Positions 52,522-61,173 of a stretch of 64,000 nucleotides of DNA are shown here, in pieces. Every line of letters begins with the position of its first letter. Positions within the stretch are counted from its first letter, which is position 1. The position numbers were made by a program, and so were the translations under genes. The stretch spans positions 434,001 to 498,000 of the forward strand of contig NZ_WTVG02000039.1 of NCBI RefSeq assembly GCF_012910705.2. Direction: 5' to 3'. Below the pieces are notes generated by a model, which saw only the letters and a list, made by a program, of their open reading frames with translations, was not told the DNA's origin and searched no databases. The stretch comes from Aromatoleum anaerobium (GTDB lineage: Bacteria > Pseudomonadota > Gammaproteobacteria > Burkholderiales > Rhodocyclaceae).

Positions 52522-54654
52522 ATGGGAGATTTCGACAACCTGCTGCAACCGGGCCGCATCGGCCGCATGCAGCTCAGGAACCGCATCGTGATGGCCCCGA
52601 TGGGGTCCAACTTCGCCGAATCCGACGGTACTTGCGGCGAACGCATCCAGGCCTACTATGAGGCGCGCGCCGCCGGCGGGGCGGGCCTGATCACCATGGG
52701 GGTGGGCGCCATCGCCTACCCGCACGGCACGGCGGAGCCCTACCAGGTCGGCCTGTCGGACGACAAATTCATCCCCGGACTGATGGGCATCGTCGAGCGC
52801 GTACACCAGCACGGCGCGAAGATCGCGATCCAGCTCCAGCACGCCGGCAAGACCGCGGTGCGCGACCTCGCCGAGGGGCGCGAGCTGTGGGTGCCGTCGA
52901 TGCCGCCGGCGCTGAAGACCGACATGTTCGCCGCGCTGACGCAGGAGGAGATGGGCGCCTTCATCAGCTCGTCGAAGAGCCGCGAGAAGGCCGGCGTGAA
53001 GATTCGCGTGATGGACAAGGCGGACATCGCGCAGATGATCGAGTGGTTCGCCGCGGCGGCCGATCGCGCGCGGCGGGCCGGATTCGACGGTGTCGAGATC
53101 CACGCCGCCCACACCTACATCATCGCCGGCTTCCTGTCCGGCTACTTCAACAAGCGCGACGACGAGTACGGCGGCTCGATCGAGAATCGCGGCCGCTTCC
53201 TGCGCGAGGTGATCGCCGCGGTGCGCGCCCGCGTCGGTGCCGACTACCCGGTGTGGCTGCGGCTCGATGCCTGCGAGCTGCGCATGGACGGCGGCATCAC
53301 GCTCGACGAGGCCAAGGTCTTCGCGAAGATGGCCGAGGACGCCGGCTGCGATGCCGTGAGCGTGTCCGCGTACGCCAATACCAGCACCGGCGTCGCCTTC
53401 ACCGAGGCGCCGCTGGTGCAGCAGAAGGCCGGCTTCCTGCACTGGGCCGCCGAGATCAAGGAAGGGCTGAAGATCCCGGTGATCGCCGTCGGCCGCCTGG
53501 AGCCGGAGGTGGCGGACAACGCGGTCGCGGCCGGCCAGTGTGACTTCGTCGCGATGGCGCGCAAGCTGCTCGCCGACCCGGAGCTGCCGAAGAAACTCGC
53601 CGAGGACCGCCCCGAGGACATCCGCCCCTGCATCTACTGCTACGCCTGCGTGAGCCAGATCTTCATCAACGAGCGCGTCAAGTGCGCGGTCAATCCGCTG
53701 ACCGGCCACGAGGCCGAGATCCGTCTGGCGCCGGCTGCCAAACCCGGCCACGTGGTCGTGGTCGGCGGCGGTCCGGGTGGGATGGAGGCCGCGCGCGCGG
53801 CGGCGCTGCGGGGCCACAAGGTCACGCTGCTCGAACGCAGCGGGCGGCTGGGCGGCACGCTGTTCTTCGCCGCGCTCGCCTATGCGGAAAACGGCGCCCT
53901 GCTTGACTATCTCGTCACGCAGATGCGCAAGCTCGATGTCGATGTGCGGCTCAACACCGCGGCGACGCCGGAGCTGATCAAGTCGCTGGGGGCGACCTCG
54001 GTGATCGTGGCGAGCGGCGCCGAGCGCAACGCCCCGCCGATCCCCGGTGCGGAACTCGACCACGTGTGGTCGGGCGACGAGCTGAGGCGTCTGATGACCG
54101 GCGACCGCGCCGACGAGATCGCCAAGCGCAAGCTCTCGCTCGCCCAGCGCGCGCTAATGAAGGCCGGCAGCCTGGTTGGCGCCACCGACAGCACCGATGC
54201 GATCCAGAACCTGTCGCGGGTATGGATGCCGCTCGGCAAGAAGGTGGCGATCATCGGCGGCGGCCTCGTGGGGGTCGAACTGGCCGAGTTCCTCGTCGAC
54301 CGCGGCCGCGAGGTCGTGGTGCTGGAGGAAGGCCCCAGCCTCGGACGCGAGCTCTCCATCGTGCGCCGCTGGCGCGTGCTCGACACCCTGCGCCAGCACG
54401 GGGTCGTGCTGCACACGAAGGCGAAGGTCGAAACGATCGACAAGAAGAAACTGACCTGGACCGACGCCGAAGGCAATCGCCACGAACTCGCGGCCGAGTC
54501 GGTGGTGCTGGCCGTAGGTGCGCGCCCGGACGACAGCCTCGCGCGGTCGCTCGAAGCGGCCGGCATGCCGGTGAGCGCCGTCGGCGATGGCGCGCAGCTC
54601 GGCTACATCGAGGGCGCGGTCAAGTCGGGCATGCTCGCCGGGCTGGCCATCTGA
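52522..54654 (+). CDS. Old yellow enzyme-type Fe-S flavin reductase (BaiCD/dienoyl-CoA reductase-like)
   Basis: A 710-residue enzyme with three parts: an FMN TIM barrel (1-350; NRIVMAPMGSNFAESDG, AIQLQHAGKTAV, GVEIHAAHTYIIAGFLSGYF), a 4Fe-4S site (CIYCYACVSQ, with Cys-x2-Cys-x2-Cys and a fourth Cys 11 residues later, the spacing of trimethylamine dehydrogenase rather than FadH) and an NAD(P)/FAD domain (VVVVGGGPGGMEAARAAALR, KVAIIGGGLVGVELAEFLVD). Relatives reduce C=C bonds conjugated to a carbonyl, including 3-oxo-delta4 bile acids (BaiCD). A steroid enone reductase role is a reasonable inference. It overlaps no neighbour and follows the hydrolase by 8 bases. Confidence 0.8.
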   Translation: MGDFDNLLQPGRIGRMQLRNRIVMAPMGSNFAESDGTCGERIQAYYEARAAGGAGLITMGVGAIAYPHGTAEPYQVGLSDDKFIPGLMGIVERVHQHGAKIAIQLQHAGKTAVRDLAEGRELWVPSMPPALKTDMFAALTQEEMGAFISSSKSREKAGVKIRVMDKADIAQMIEWFAAAADRARRAGFDGVEIHAAHTYIIAGFLSGYFNKRDDEYGGSIENRGRFLREVIAAVRARVGADYPVWLRLDACELRMDGGITLDEAKVFAKMAEDAGCDAVSVSAYANTSTGVAFTEAPLVQQKAGFLHWAAEIKEGLKIPVIAVGRLEPEVADNAVAAGQCDFVAMARKLLADPELPKKLAEDRPEDIRPCIYCYACVSQIFINERVKCAVNPLTGHEAEIRLAPAAKPGHVVVVGGGPGGMEAARAAALRGHKVTLLERSGRLGGTLFFAALAYAENGALLDYLVTQMRKLDVDVRLNTAATPELIKSLGATSVIVASGAERNAPPIPGAELDHVWSGDELRRLMTGDRADEIAKRKLSLAQRALMKAGSLVGATDSTDAIQNLSRVWMPLGKKVAIIGGGLVGVELAEFLVDRGREVVVLEEGPSLGRELSIVRRWRVLDTLRQHGVVLHTKAKVETIDKKKLTWTDAEGNRHELAAESVVLAVGARPDDSLARSLEAAGMPVSAVGDGAQLGYIEGAVKSGMLAGLAI

Positions 54655-54719
54655 GCGCGACGCGGGCCGGGGCAGCATGCCACCGGCCCGCAGTCGCCGA
54701 TTCCGCACAGGACACCCCG

Positions 54720-55175
54720 ATGAGAACCAACGCGCTGGACATCTGCAACCTTCTCTACCGCTACGCCGAGGCCATCGACGAAGGTCGCCTCGAGGACGCC
54801 GCAGCAATGTTCCGCCATGCGCGGATCGAGACGGGCACGGCGACGCTCGACGCCACGGGCCTGCTCGCGCTGTGGCGCCGCATCCTGATCATCCATCCCT
54901 GCGGCACGCCGCGCACGCGACACCTGATCACCAATCCCATCCTCGACATCGACGAGGCCGCCGGCACCGCGCGGGCGCGCTCGTGCTACACGGTGATGCA
55001 GGCCACTGAGGGCTTCCCGCTGCAGGTGATCGCCAGCGGCCGATACTTCGACCGCTTCGCCCGCATCGACGGGGCCTGGCAATTCGTCGAACGCGACTAC
55101 CGTCATCTCGATTTCACTGGCGACCTGAGCCGGCACCTGCAAATCGGCAGCCTGCGCCCGCCGCGGGGCGGCTGA
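54720..55175 (+). CDS. SnoaL/NTF2-like protein
   Basis: A 151-residue single-domain protein with a cone-shaped alpha+beta barrel pattern: ALDICNLLYRYAEAIDEGRL, AAAMFRHARIETG, TRHLITNPILDIDEAAGTAR and a C-terminal GAWQFVERDYRHLDFTGDL. The fold includes delta5-3-ketosteroid isomerases, scytalone dehydratase and polyketide cyclases; the isomerase catalytic Tyr/Asp pair is not clear here, so the reaction is open. It ends the operon that starts with the MFS gene and precedes the operator of the F420 oxidoreductase. Confidence 0.7.
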   Translation: MRTNALDICNLLYRYAEAIDEGRLEDAAAMFRHARIETGTATLDATGLLALWRRILIIHPCGTPRTRHLITNPILDIDEAAGTARARSCYTVMQATEGFPLQVIASGRYFDRFARIDGAWQFVERDYRHLDFTGDLSRHLQIGSLRPPRGG

Positions 55176-55191
55176 ACGCCAGTGCAGAGCG

Positions 55192-55211
55192 GCTCGTCCG
55201 ATCGGACGATG
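55192..55211. promoter_or_regulatory. Candidate operator, dyad copy upstream of the F420 genes
   Basis: GCTCGTCCGATCGGACGATG. The inner 16 bases TCGTCCGATCGGACGA form a perfect palindrome. It ends 89 bp before the ATG of the F420 oxidoreductase-like gene, just after the SnoaL gene's stop. Confidence 0.68.
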
Positions 55212-55300
55212 CCGTCCTGCCCCCCCTCTCTTAGCGTGGCAGGCATAGGGATCGGCCTGCTCACGCGGGCCTCCGCCGACCTCAAAGGAGAGACGGACAG

Positions 55301-55982
55301 ATGGTCATCGACAGTACAAGCACGATCGGCGTGATCGGCGGCACGGGCAAGCTGGGCGCGGCGCTCGCCCGTCGTTGGGTGAAGGCCGGCCTGCACGTGG
55401 CGATCGGTTCGCGCGATGCCGGCAAGGCCCGGGAAGCCGCCTCCGCGCTGTGCGCCGAGACCGGCGCAACGGTCGAGTCGGGACGCAATGCCGAGGTAGC
55501 CGCCCTCGCCGACCTGATCGTCGTCAGCGTGCCCTTCGCGTCGCAGGTCGCGACGCTCGAAGAGATCCGCGACGCCGTCGCCGGCAAGATCGTGATCGAC
55601 ACCACCGTCCCGCTGATTCCGCCCAAGGTGATGCGCGTGCAGATGCCCCCGGAGGGCTGTGCCGCGCTGCGCGCGCAAGCAGGTGCTGGGAGACGCCACC
55701 CGCGTGGTGTCCGCCTTCCACAATGTCGCGGCCCACAAGCTCGCCACCGACGAGACCGTCGCCTGCGACGTGCTCGTCTTCGGCGACGACAAGGATGCAC
55801 GCACCCGGGCGGTCGCACTCGCCGAGGCCGCGGGCCTGCGCGGCCTGCACGGCGGCGCGCTAGCGAATTCGGCGGCGGCCGAGGCGATGACCTCGGTGCT
55901 GATCTTCCTGAATCGCAATTACAGCGTCGACGGCGCCGGCATTCGCATCACCGGCGAACTCGACATGACTGCCCATCCTTGA
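55301..55982 (+). pseudogene. F420:NADPH oxidoreductase-like gene with one frameshift
   Basis: The N-terminal half shows the Fno/NpdG nucleotide-binding pattern TIGVIGGTGKLGAALARRWV with HVAIGSRDAGKARE and LIVVSVPFASQV. The frame breaks near 55672 in a GCGCGCGC run; dropping one base continues with VLGDATRVVSAFHNVAAHKL, ANSAAAEAMTSVLIFLNRNY and GIRITGEL, giving a normal 226 residues. Fno transfers hydride between F420H2 and NADP+. The indel is in a simple repeat and may be a sequencing error. The operator at 55192 lies upstream, and cofE begins 11 bases after the stop. Confidence 0.75.
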
Positions 55983-55992
55983 GGCAAGCGTG

Positions 55993-56760
55993 ATGCGTCG
56001 CCGACTCTGCTTCGAGGCGCTTCCCGGGATTCCGGAGGTCCGGTCGGGCGACGCGCTGCACGAGCTCATCGGGCAAGCGCTGGATACGCACGCGATCGCG
56101 CTCGAGCCCGACACCATCGTCGTCGTCGCGCAGAAAATCGTCTCGAAGGCCGAAGGACGCTTCGCCTGGCTGGACGAGGTCAGACCCTCGAACAAGGCCC
56201 TCGAACTCGCCCGCATCACCGGCAAGGACGCGCGTCTGGTCGAGCTGACGCTGTCGGAGTCGACCGACGTGCTGCGTGCGGTGCCGGGCGTGCTGATCGT
56301 GCGCCACCGCCTCGGCTACGTCATGGCCAACGCCGGCATCGACCTGTCCAACGTTCCCGGCGAGGCCGGGCGCGAACGCGCGCTGCTGCTGCCGCTCGAC
56401 CCCGACAGATCCGCCGCGGCGCTGCGCGAGGGGCTCCGCGCTCGCACCGGGAAGACCGTCGGCGTGATCGTCAGCGACAGTTTTGGCCGGCCCTGGCGCA
56501 ACGGCGTCGTGAACGTCGCCCTCGGTTCAGCCGGCGTTCCGGCCCTGATCGACCGGCGCGGCGACCCCGACCGCCACGGCCGCACGCTGCAGATCACCCA
56601 AACCGCCTTTGCCGACGCCATCGCCGCGGGGGCCGCGATCGTGATGGGGGAAGGCAGCGAGGGGATGCCGGTGGTGCTGGCGAGCGGGTTCATGCCCACC
56701 GCGCCGGAAGTCGATTGCAAGGCGCTGCTGCGCCCGCTTGAGGCGGATCTTTTTCGATGA
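55993..56760 (+). CDS. cofE: Coenzyme F420-0:L-glutamate ligase
   Basis: A 255-residue CofE enzyme that adds glutamates to F420-0 with GTP. Recognisable segments are [60 protein letters not shown] and [20 protein letters not shown]. It lacks the C-terminal nitroreductase domain present in mycobacterial FbiB. ATG 55993 has GAGG eight bases upstream; the GTG at 55990 is an alternative. The stop overlaps the cofD start as ATGA. Confidence 0.9.
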   Translation: MRRRLCFEALPGIPEVRSGDALHELIGQALDTHAIALEPDTIVVVAQKIVSKAEGRFAWLDEVRPSNKALELARITGKDARLVELTLSESTDVLRAVPGVLIVRHRLGYVMANAGIDLSNVPGEAGRERALLLPLDPDRSAAALREGLRARTGKTVGVIVSDSFGRPWRNGVVNVALGSAGVPALIDRRGDPDRHGRTLQITQTAFADAIAAGAAIVMGEGSEGMPVVLASGFMPTAPEVDCKALLRPLEADLFR

Positions 56761-57707
56761 ACAATCGGCACATCCTCGCGCTGAGCGGCGGCGTGGGCGG
56801 CGCGAAGCTCGCCGACGGCCTGCTGCATGCACTCGACGATGCGCGGCTCACCGTGGTGGTGAACACCGGCGACGACTTCACGCACCTCGGCCTGCACATC
56901 TCGCCCGACGTCGATACCGCGCTCTACACACTCGCCGGGGTGGCCAATCCCGAAACCGGCTGGGGGCGGCGCGACGAGACCTGGAGCTTCATGGACGCGC
57001 TGGCCCGGCTCGGCGGCGAGACCTGGTTCCGCCTCGGCGACGGCGACCTCGCCACCCACGTCGAGCGCACCCGCCGGCTCGCTTCCGGGGAAACGCTCTC
57101 CGCGATCACGGCCGACTTCGCGCGCCGCCTGGGCATCCGCGCCGACATCGTGCCGATGTCCGATCAGGCGCTACGCACGCGCGTTCATACCGACGAAGGC
57201 GTCTTTGACTTCCAGGACTACTTCGTCCGCCACCAGTGCCGTCCGGTGACGCGCTCGATCGAGTTCAGCCTCGCGCCCGACGCGGCCCCTGCGCCCGCCG
57301 TGCTGACGGCTCTCGCCGACGACGCGCTTGACGCGATCGTGATCTGCCCCTCCAACCCCTACCTCAGCATCGCGCCCCTCCTCGCCGTCCCGGGGCTGCG
57401 CGCCCGTCTGCAGGCGGCCGGGGTGCCGATCGTCGCCGTCTCCCCGCTGGTCGGCGGCACGGCCGTGAAGGGGCCGACCGCGAAGATCATGGCCGAACTC
57501 GGCGTGCCGGTCTGCGCGGACGAGATCGTGCGCTACTACGGCAACCTGCTCGACGGCTTCGTCCTCGACGTTCGCGACGCGCATCTGCAGGCGCGCATCG
57601 CGCTGCCCGTGCATGTCACCGACACCCTGATGCGGACGCCGCAGGATCGCGTCCGCGTCGCGCGCGAAACCCTGGCGTTCGCCTCCCGCCTCACGTCCCG
57701 ACGCTGA
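56757..57707 (+). CDS. cofD: 2-phospho-L-lactate transferase family (F420-0 synthase)
   Basis: A 316-residue CofD/FbiA protein. The phosphate-binding start [71 protein letters not shown] and [20 protein letters not shown] are family signatures. It joins FO with the guanylylated phosphoacid made by CofC to give F420-0 or its relative. It is translationally coupled to cofE by a 4-base overlap. Confidence 0.92.
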   Translation: MNNRHILALSGGVGGAKLADGLLHALDDARLTVVVNTGDDFTHLGLHISPDVDTALYTLAGVANPETGWGRRDETWSFMDALARLGGETWFRLGDGDLATHVERTRRLASGETLSAITADFARRLGIRADIVPMSDQALRTRVHTDEGVFDFQDYFVRHQCRPVTRSIEFSLAPDAAPAPAVLTALADDALDAIVICPSNPYLSIAPLLAVPGLRARLQAAGVPIVAVSPLVGGTAVKGPTAKIMAELGVPVCADEIVRYYGNLLDGFVLDVRDAHLQARIALPVHVTDTLMRTPQDRVRVARETLAFASRLTSRR

Positions 57708-57914
57708 AGTCCTTTCGTCGCCCCGCGAAGGAATCGTCACGCCCCAAAAACCGAGCTTTCTCATGTTTGCCCGCAAAGCATAAATATAAATCAACCAAAC
57801 TACTGTTTCATATGACTTTTTTAAGCCATTAAACTTTCTGAATAACAGTCCAAAGCGAGTAGCCGGCGCCATATCCGAGGTGTTTCAATTTTCCCAAGGA
57901 AGCGCACACAGACC
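57708..57914. promoter_or_regulatory. AT-rich promoter-like island before cofC
   Basis: From about 57745 to 57860 the base composition falls far below the surrounding two thirds G+C, with runs such as ATAAATATAAATC and CTTTTTTAAGCCATTAAAC. No CATCGTCC dyad and no clear gene is present. It probably holds a separate promoter for cofC and cofGH; exact -35/-10 boxes are not certain. Confidence 0.4.
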
Positions 57915-58019
57915 ATGCAGACACGACGCCACGACCTTCACTTCGCCCGCCGGACCCAGCGCACCGCCCCCCAGCGGGCGGCCGACGCGATGGCCCGCGC
58001 GGCGGGAGCGCCGCGATGA
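57915..58019 (+). CDS. 34-codon leader ORF coupled to cofC
   Basis: ATG 57915 opens a 34-residue Arg/Ala-rich reading frame (starting MQTRRHDLHFARRTQRT) that ends in TGA overlapping the cofC ATG (ATGA at 58016). A GGA lies upstream at a usable distance. The peptide has no recognisable domain. It may serve only translational coupling or be chance; the exact ATGA overlap is the argument for it. Confidence 0.35.
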   Translation: MQTRRHDLHFARRTQRTAPQRAADAMARAAGAPR

Positions 58020-58648
58020 GCTGCTGGGCCCTCGTACCGCTCAAGGCGCGCCGCTTCGGCAAGAGCCGTCTTGCGGGCGTGCTGGACGACGCGGAGCGGG
58101 CGAGCCTCGTGCAGTCGATGCTCGAGCGCGTTCTCGCCGCGCTGGCCGATGCGCGCGAGATCGACCGGATCGCCGTCGTGTGCTGCGAACCCGAGCGCGT
58201 TCCGCCAGCCATCCTGAGCCTGCCGGACAGCGGCCAGGGCCTGAACGACGCCCTCGCGGCCGGCGCCTCGCGCCTGTGGGCCCGGGGTGCCGACGAACTG
58301 CTCGTGATCCACGCCGACCTGCCGCTGGTCCGCGCCGCCGACATCGACTGTTTCGTGCGTTGCGGGCGGTCCCAGGGCATGGCGCTGGCTGCCGACCGCC
58401 ACGGCTCCGGCACCAATGCCCTCTTCGTCGCGGGGGTCACGGATTTCAGTTTTCAATTCGGCGCGCACAGCCTGTCCCGCCACCTCGCCGCCGCTCACGC
58501 CCGCGGCATCGCCCCCGCGCTGCCCGAGCTGGATTCGCTCGCGTTCGACATCGACACGCCCGCCGATCTCGCCTGCCTGCCGCCCGCAGCGCTCGCGCCC
58601 ACCCCCCACCTCCGCCGGAGTCCGACGCCATGCCTGATCACCTGTTAA
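58016..58648 (+). CDS. cofC: Phosphoacid guanylyltransferase of F420 synthesis
   Basis: A 210-residue CofC/FbiD enzyme. ALVPLKARRFGKSRLAGVLD is the GTP-binding start, with QGLNDALAAGASRLWARGAD, LLVIHADLPLVRAADIDCFV and HGSGTNALFVAG in order, and a C-terminal LAFDIDTPADLACLP. It activates 2-phospholactate, phosphoenolpyruvate or 3-phosphoglycerate with GTP; which one is used cannot be read by eye. GGGAG stands upstream of ATG 58016. Its 3' end overlaps cofGH by 19 bases. Confidence 0.9.
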   Translation: MSCWALVPLKARRFGKSRLAGVLDDAERASLVQSMLERVLAALADAREIDRIAVVCCEPERVPPAILSLPDSGQGLNDALAAGASRLWARGADELLVIHADLPLVRAADIDCFVRCGRSQGMALAADRHGSGTNALFVAGVTDFSFQFGAHSLSRHLAAAHARGIAPALPELDSLAFDIDTPADLACLPPAALAPTPHLRRSPTPCLITC

Positions 58649-61080
58649 GCCATCTCGCGAGCGCCCGTGCAGGCTTGCGCCTGCCCGGCGACGAAGTCCG
58701 CCAGCTTTCCCTGCATGCCCCGCTCGACGCGCTGCTCGACACGGCGGAAGCCCTGACCCTCGCGGGCCATGGCCCCCGCGTCGGCTATTCGCGCAAGGTT
58801 TTCATTCCCCTCACCCGGCTGTGCCGCAACACCTGCGGCTACTGCACCTTCGCGACCACGCCCCGGCGCGTGCCCAGTGCGTATCTCGACGCCGAGGAGA
58901 TCCTCGCGATTGCGCGTGCGGGCGCCGAGGCGGGCTGCCACGAGGCCTTGTTCACCCTCGGCGAGCGCCCCGAGTCGCGCTACCAGGCAGCGCGCGACGC
59001 CCTCGCCGTGCTCGGACACACCTCGACGATCGAATACCTCGCGGAAATGGCCGCGCTCGTCCATCGCGAGACCGGCCTGCTCCCGCACCTGAACCCCGGC
59101 ACCATGAGCGCCGACGAGATCGCGCTGCTGCGGCCGGTGGCCGCGTCGATGGGCATCATGCTCGAATCGGCCTCTGCCCGCCTGTGCGAACCCGGCGGAC
59201 CGCACTGGAAGTGCGTCGACAAGCACCCGGACGCCCGCCTCGCGACCTTGCGCCGCGCCGGCGAGCTCGCCGTGCCGATGACCACCGGCATCCTGATCGG
59301 CATCGGTGAAACACGCGACGAACGGATCGACTCCCTGCTCGCCCTGCGGGAATTGCACGAGCAGCACGGCCATCTGCAGGAGATCATCGTGCAGAACTTC
59401 CGCGCCAAGCCCGGCACCGTGATGGCGGGCGCGCAGGAACCCGGGGTCGATGATCAGGCCTGGACGATCGCGATGACCCGCCTCATCTTCGGCGCGCACA
59501 TGTCGATCCAGGCGCCTCCCAACCTGCGCCCCGGCGAACTCGAACCGCTCCTGCGCGCCGGCATCAACGACTGGGGCGGCATCTCGCCGGTCACGCTCGA
59601 CCATGTGAATCCGGAGGCGGCGTGGCCCCAGATCGACGCCCTGGCGGCCGAGACCGCCCGTCACGGACGCCACCTGCGTCAGCGCCTGCCGCTGATCCCG
59701 TCCTACGTGCGCGAGCTGGCGCGCTGGACCGCACCTGCGGTCGGCAGTGCCGTGCTGCGCCGCGCGGATGCGAGCGGATACGCGCGGCCCGACGACTGGC
59801 TGGCCGGCAGCGGTAAACCCCCCTCCGCGGCGGCCTTGCAGGGCTTCGCCCGGACATCCGGTCGCGAACCCTCGCATGCCATCCGCACCGTGCTCGACAA
59901 GGCGGCCGCCGGCGAGGCGCTGAACGAGGCCGAGATCACGCGTCTGTTCGACGCCGACGGCGATGACCTGCACGCCGTCCTCGCGGCAGCCGACGCGCTG
60001 CGCCGCCAGACGGTCGGCGACACCGTGACCTACGTGCGCAACTGCAACATCAACTACACCAACATCTGCCAGCACCGCTGCGGCTTCTGCGCGTTTGCCA
60101 AGAGCCATGCCGCTTCGACGCTGCGCGGCCCGGCCTACCGGCTCGAAGCCGACCAGGTCGCGGCGCGCGCCGAGGAGGCCTGGCTGCGCGGCGCGACCGA
60201 GGTGTGCATGCAGGGCGGCATCCACCCGCACTACGACGGGGAGACCTACCTGTCGCTGCTTGCGGCCGTGCGGCGCGCCACCCCGCAGATGCACATCCAC
60301 GCCTTTTCGCCGCTGGAGATCCGCCATGGTGCCGCGACGCTAGGCCTGTCGCTGCGCGACTACCTCCTGCGTCTGCGCGAGGCCGGACTGCGCACGCTGC
60401 CCGGCACCGCGGCGGAAATCCTCGACGACGAGGTCCGCACCATCATCTGTCCAGACAAGCTCGACACCGCGCAATGGCTGGAAGTGATGCAGACCGCGCA
60501 CGAACTCGGCATCCGCAGCACCGCGACGATCATGTTCGGCCACGTCGACGCGCCGAAGCACTGGGCGCGCCACCTCCTCGCGATCCGCGGGCTACAGGCG
60601 AGGACCGGCGGCTTCACCGAGTTCGTGCCCCTGCCCTTCGTGCATATGGAGTCCCCGCTGTGGCACAAGGGCCGCGCCCGCTCCGGCCCGACGCTGCGCG
60701 AGGCAGTGCTGATGCACGCCGTCGCCCGCCTCGCACTCCATCCGCTGATCCCGAACATCCAGACCTCGTGGGTGAAGATGGGCGCGGAAGGCGCCGCGCT
60801 CTGCCTGCAGGCTGGCGCGAACGATCTGGGCGGCACGCTGATGTATGAGTCGATCACCCGCGCAGCCGGCGGAGCGAACGGACAGCTGATGGAAACCGAC
60901 GACCTGCGCGCGATTGCGACGCGCTGCCAACGGCCGCTGCGGCAGCGATCCACCCTGTACGAAGCGATCGGGCAGGAAAACGATTGCGACGGCGAGGCCC
61001 CGAAGGCAGCCGACGCGGGCGACGGCACGGGGCCGACGTCACCACCCCGGCCGGTACTGCGTCTCCGCGCACCGGCTTGA
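58630..61080 (+). CDS. fbiC: FO synthase, fused CofG-CofH (FbiC)
   Basis: An 816-residue double radical SAM enzyme making the deazaflavin FO from tyrosine and 5-amino-6-ribitylaminouracil. The CofG half (about 1-370) has its cluster in RLCRNTCGYCTF (Cys65, 69, 72); the CofH half (about 420-790) in NICQHRCGFCAF (Cys480, 484, 487). Supporting motifs are HLNPGTMSADEIALLRPV and IHAFSPLEIRHGAATLG. The fused form is typical of bacteria such as actinobacteria, while archaea have separate proteins. The last 30 residues are a low-complexity tail. ATG 58630 overlaps the cofC end. Confidence 0.93.
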   Translation: MPDHLLSHLASARAGLRLPGDEVRQLSLHAPLDALLDTAEALTLAGHGPRVGYSRKVFIPLTRLCRNTCGYCTFATTPRRVPSAYLDAEEILAIARAGAEAGCHEALFTLGERPESRYQAARDALAVLGHTSTIEYLAEMAALVHRETGLLPHLNPGTMSADEIALLRPVAASMGIMLESASARLCEPGGPHWKCVDKHPDARLATLRRAGELAVPMTTGILIGIGETRDERIDSLLALRELHEQHGHLQEIIVQNFRAKPGTVMAGAQEPGVDDQAWTIAMTRLIFGAHMSIQAPPNLRPGELEPLLRAGINDWGGISPVTLDHVNPEAAWPQIDALAAETARHGRHLRQRLPLIPSYVRELARWTAPAVGSAVLRRADASGYARPDDWLAGSGKPPSAAALQGFARTSGREPSHAIRTVLDKAAAGEALNEAEITRLFDADGDDLHAVLAAADALRRQTVGDTVTYVRNCNINYTNICQHRCGFCAFAKSHAASTLRGPAYRLEADQVAARAEEAWLRGATEVCMQGGIHPHYDGETYLSLLAAVRRATPQMHIHAFSPLEIRHGAATLGLSLRDYLLRLREAGLRTLPGTAAEILDDEVRTIICPDKLDTAQWLEVMQTAHELGIRSTATIMFGHVDAPKHWARHLLAIRGLQARTGGFTEFVPLPFVHMESPLWHKGRARSGPTLREAVLMHAVARLALHPLIPNIQTSWVKMGAEGAALCLQAGANDLGGTLMYESITRAAGGANGQLMETDDLRAIATRCQRPLRQRSTLYEAIGQENDCDGEAPKAADAGDGTGPTSPPRPVLRLRAPA

Positions 61081-61173
61081 TCCCCACCCACCAATCGTAC
61101 CCACCCCGCGCCGGCAAACCGGCACGGCCAGACCACCCACGTCCCGAAATCCTGCAACCAAGCTGGAGAACCC

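Noticed and set aside
52183-54063. Long minus-strand open frame opposite the Fe-S flavin reductase
   Set aside because: Antisense shadow of a well-recognised enzyme; composition and lack of motifs argue against coding.
57880-58629. Upstream extension of the FO synthase frame by 250 codons
   Set aside because: The extension is an Arg/Pro-rich shadow of cofC; the family starts near ATG 58630, which overlaps cofC by 19 bases.
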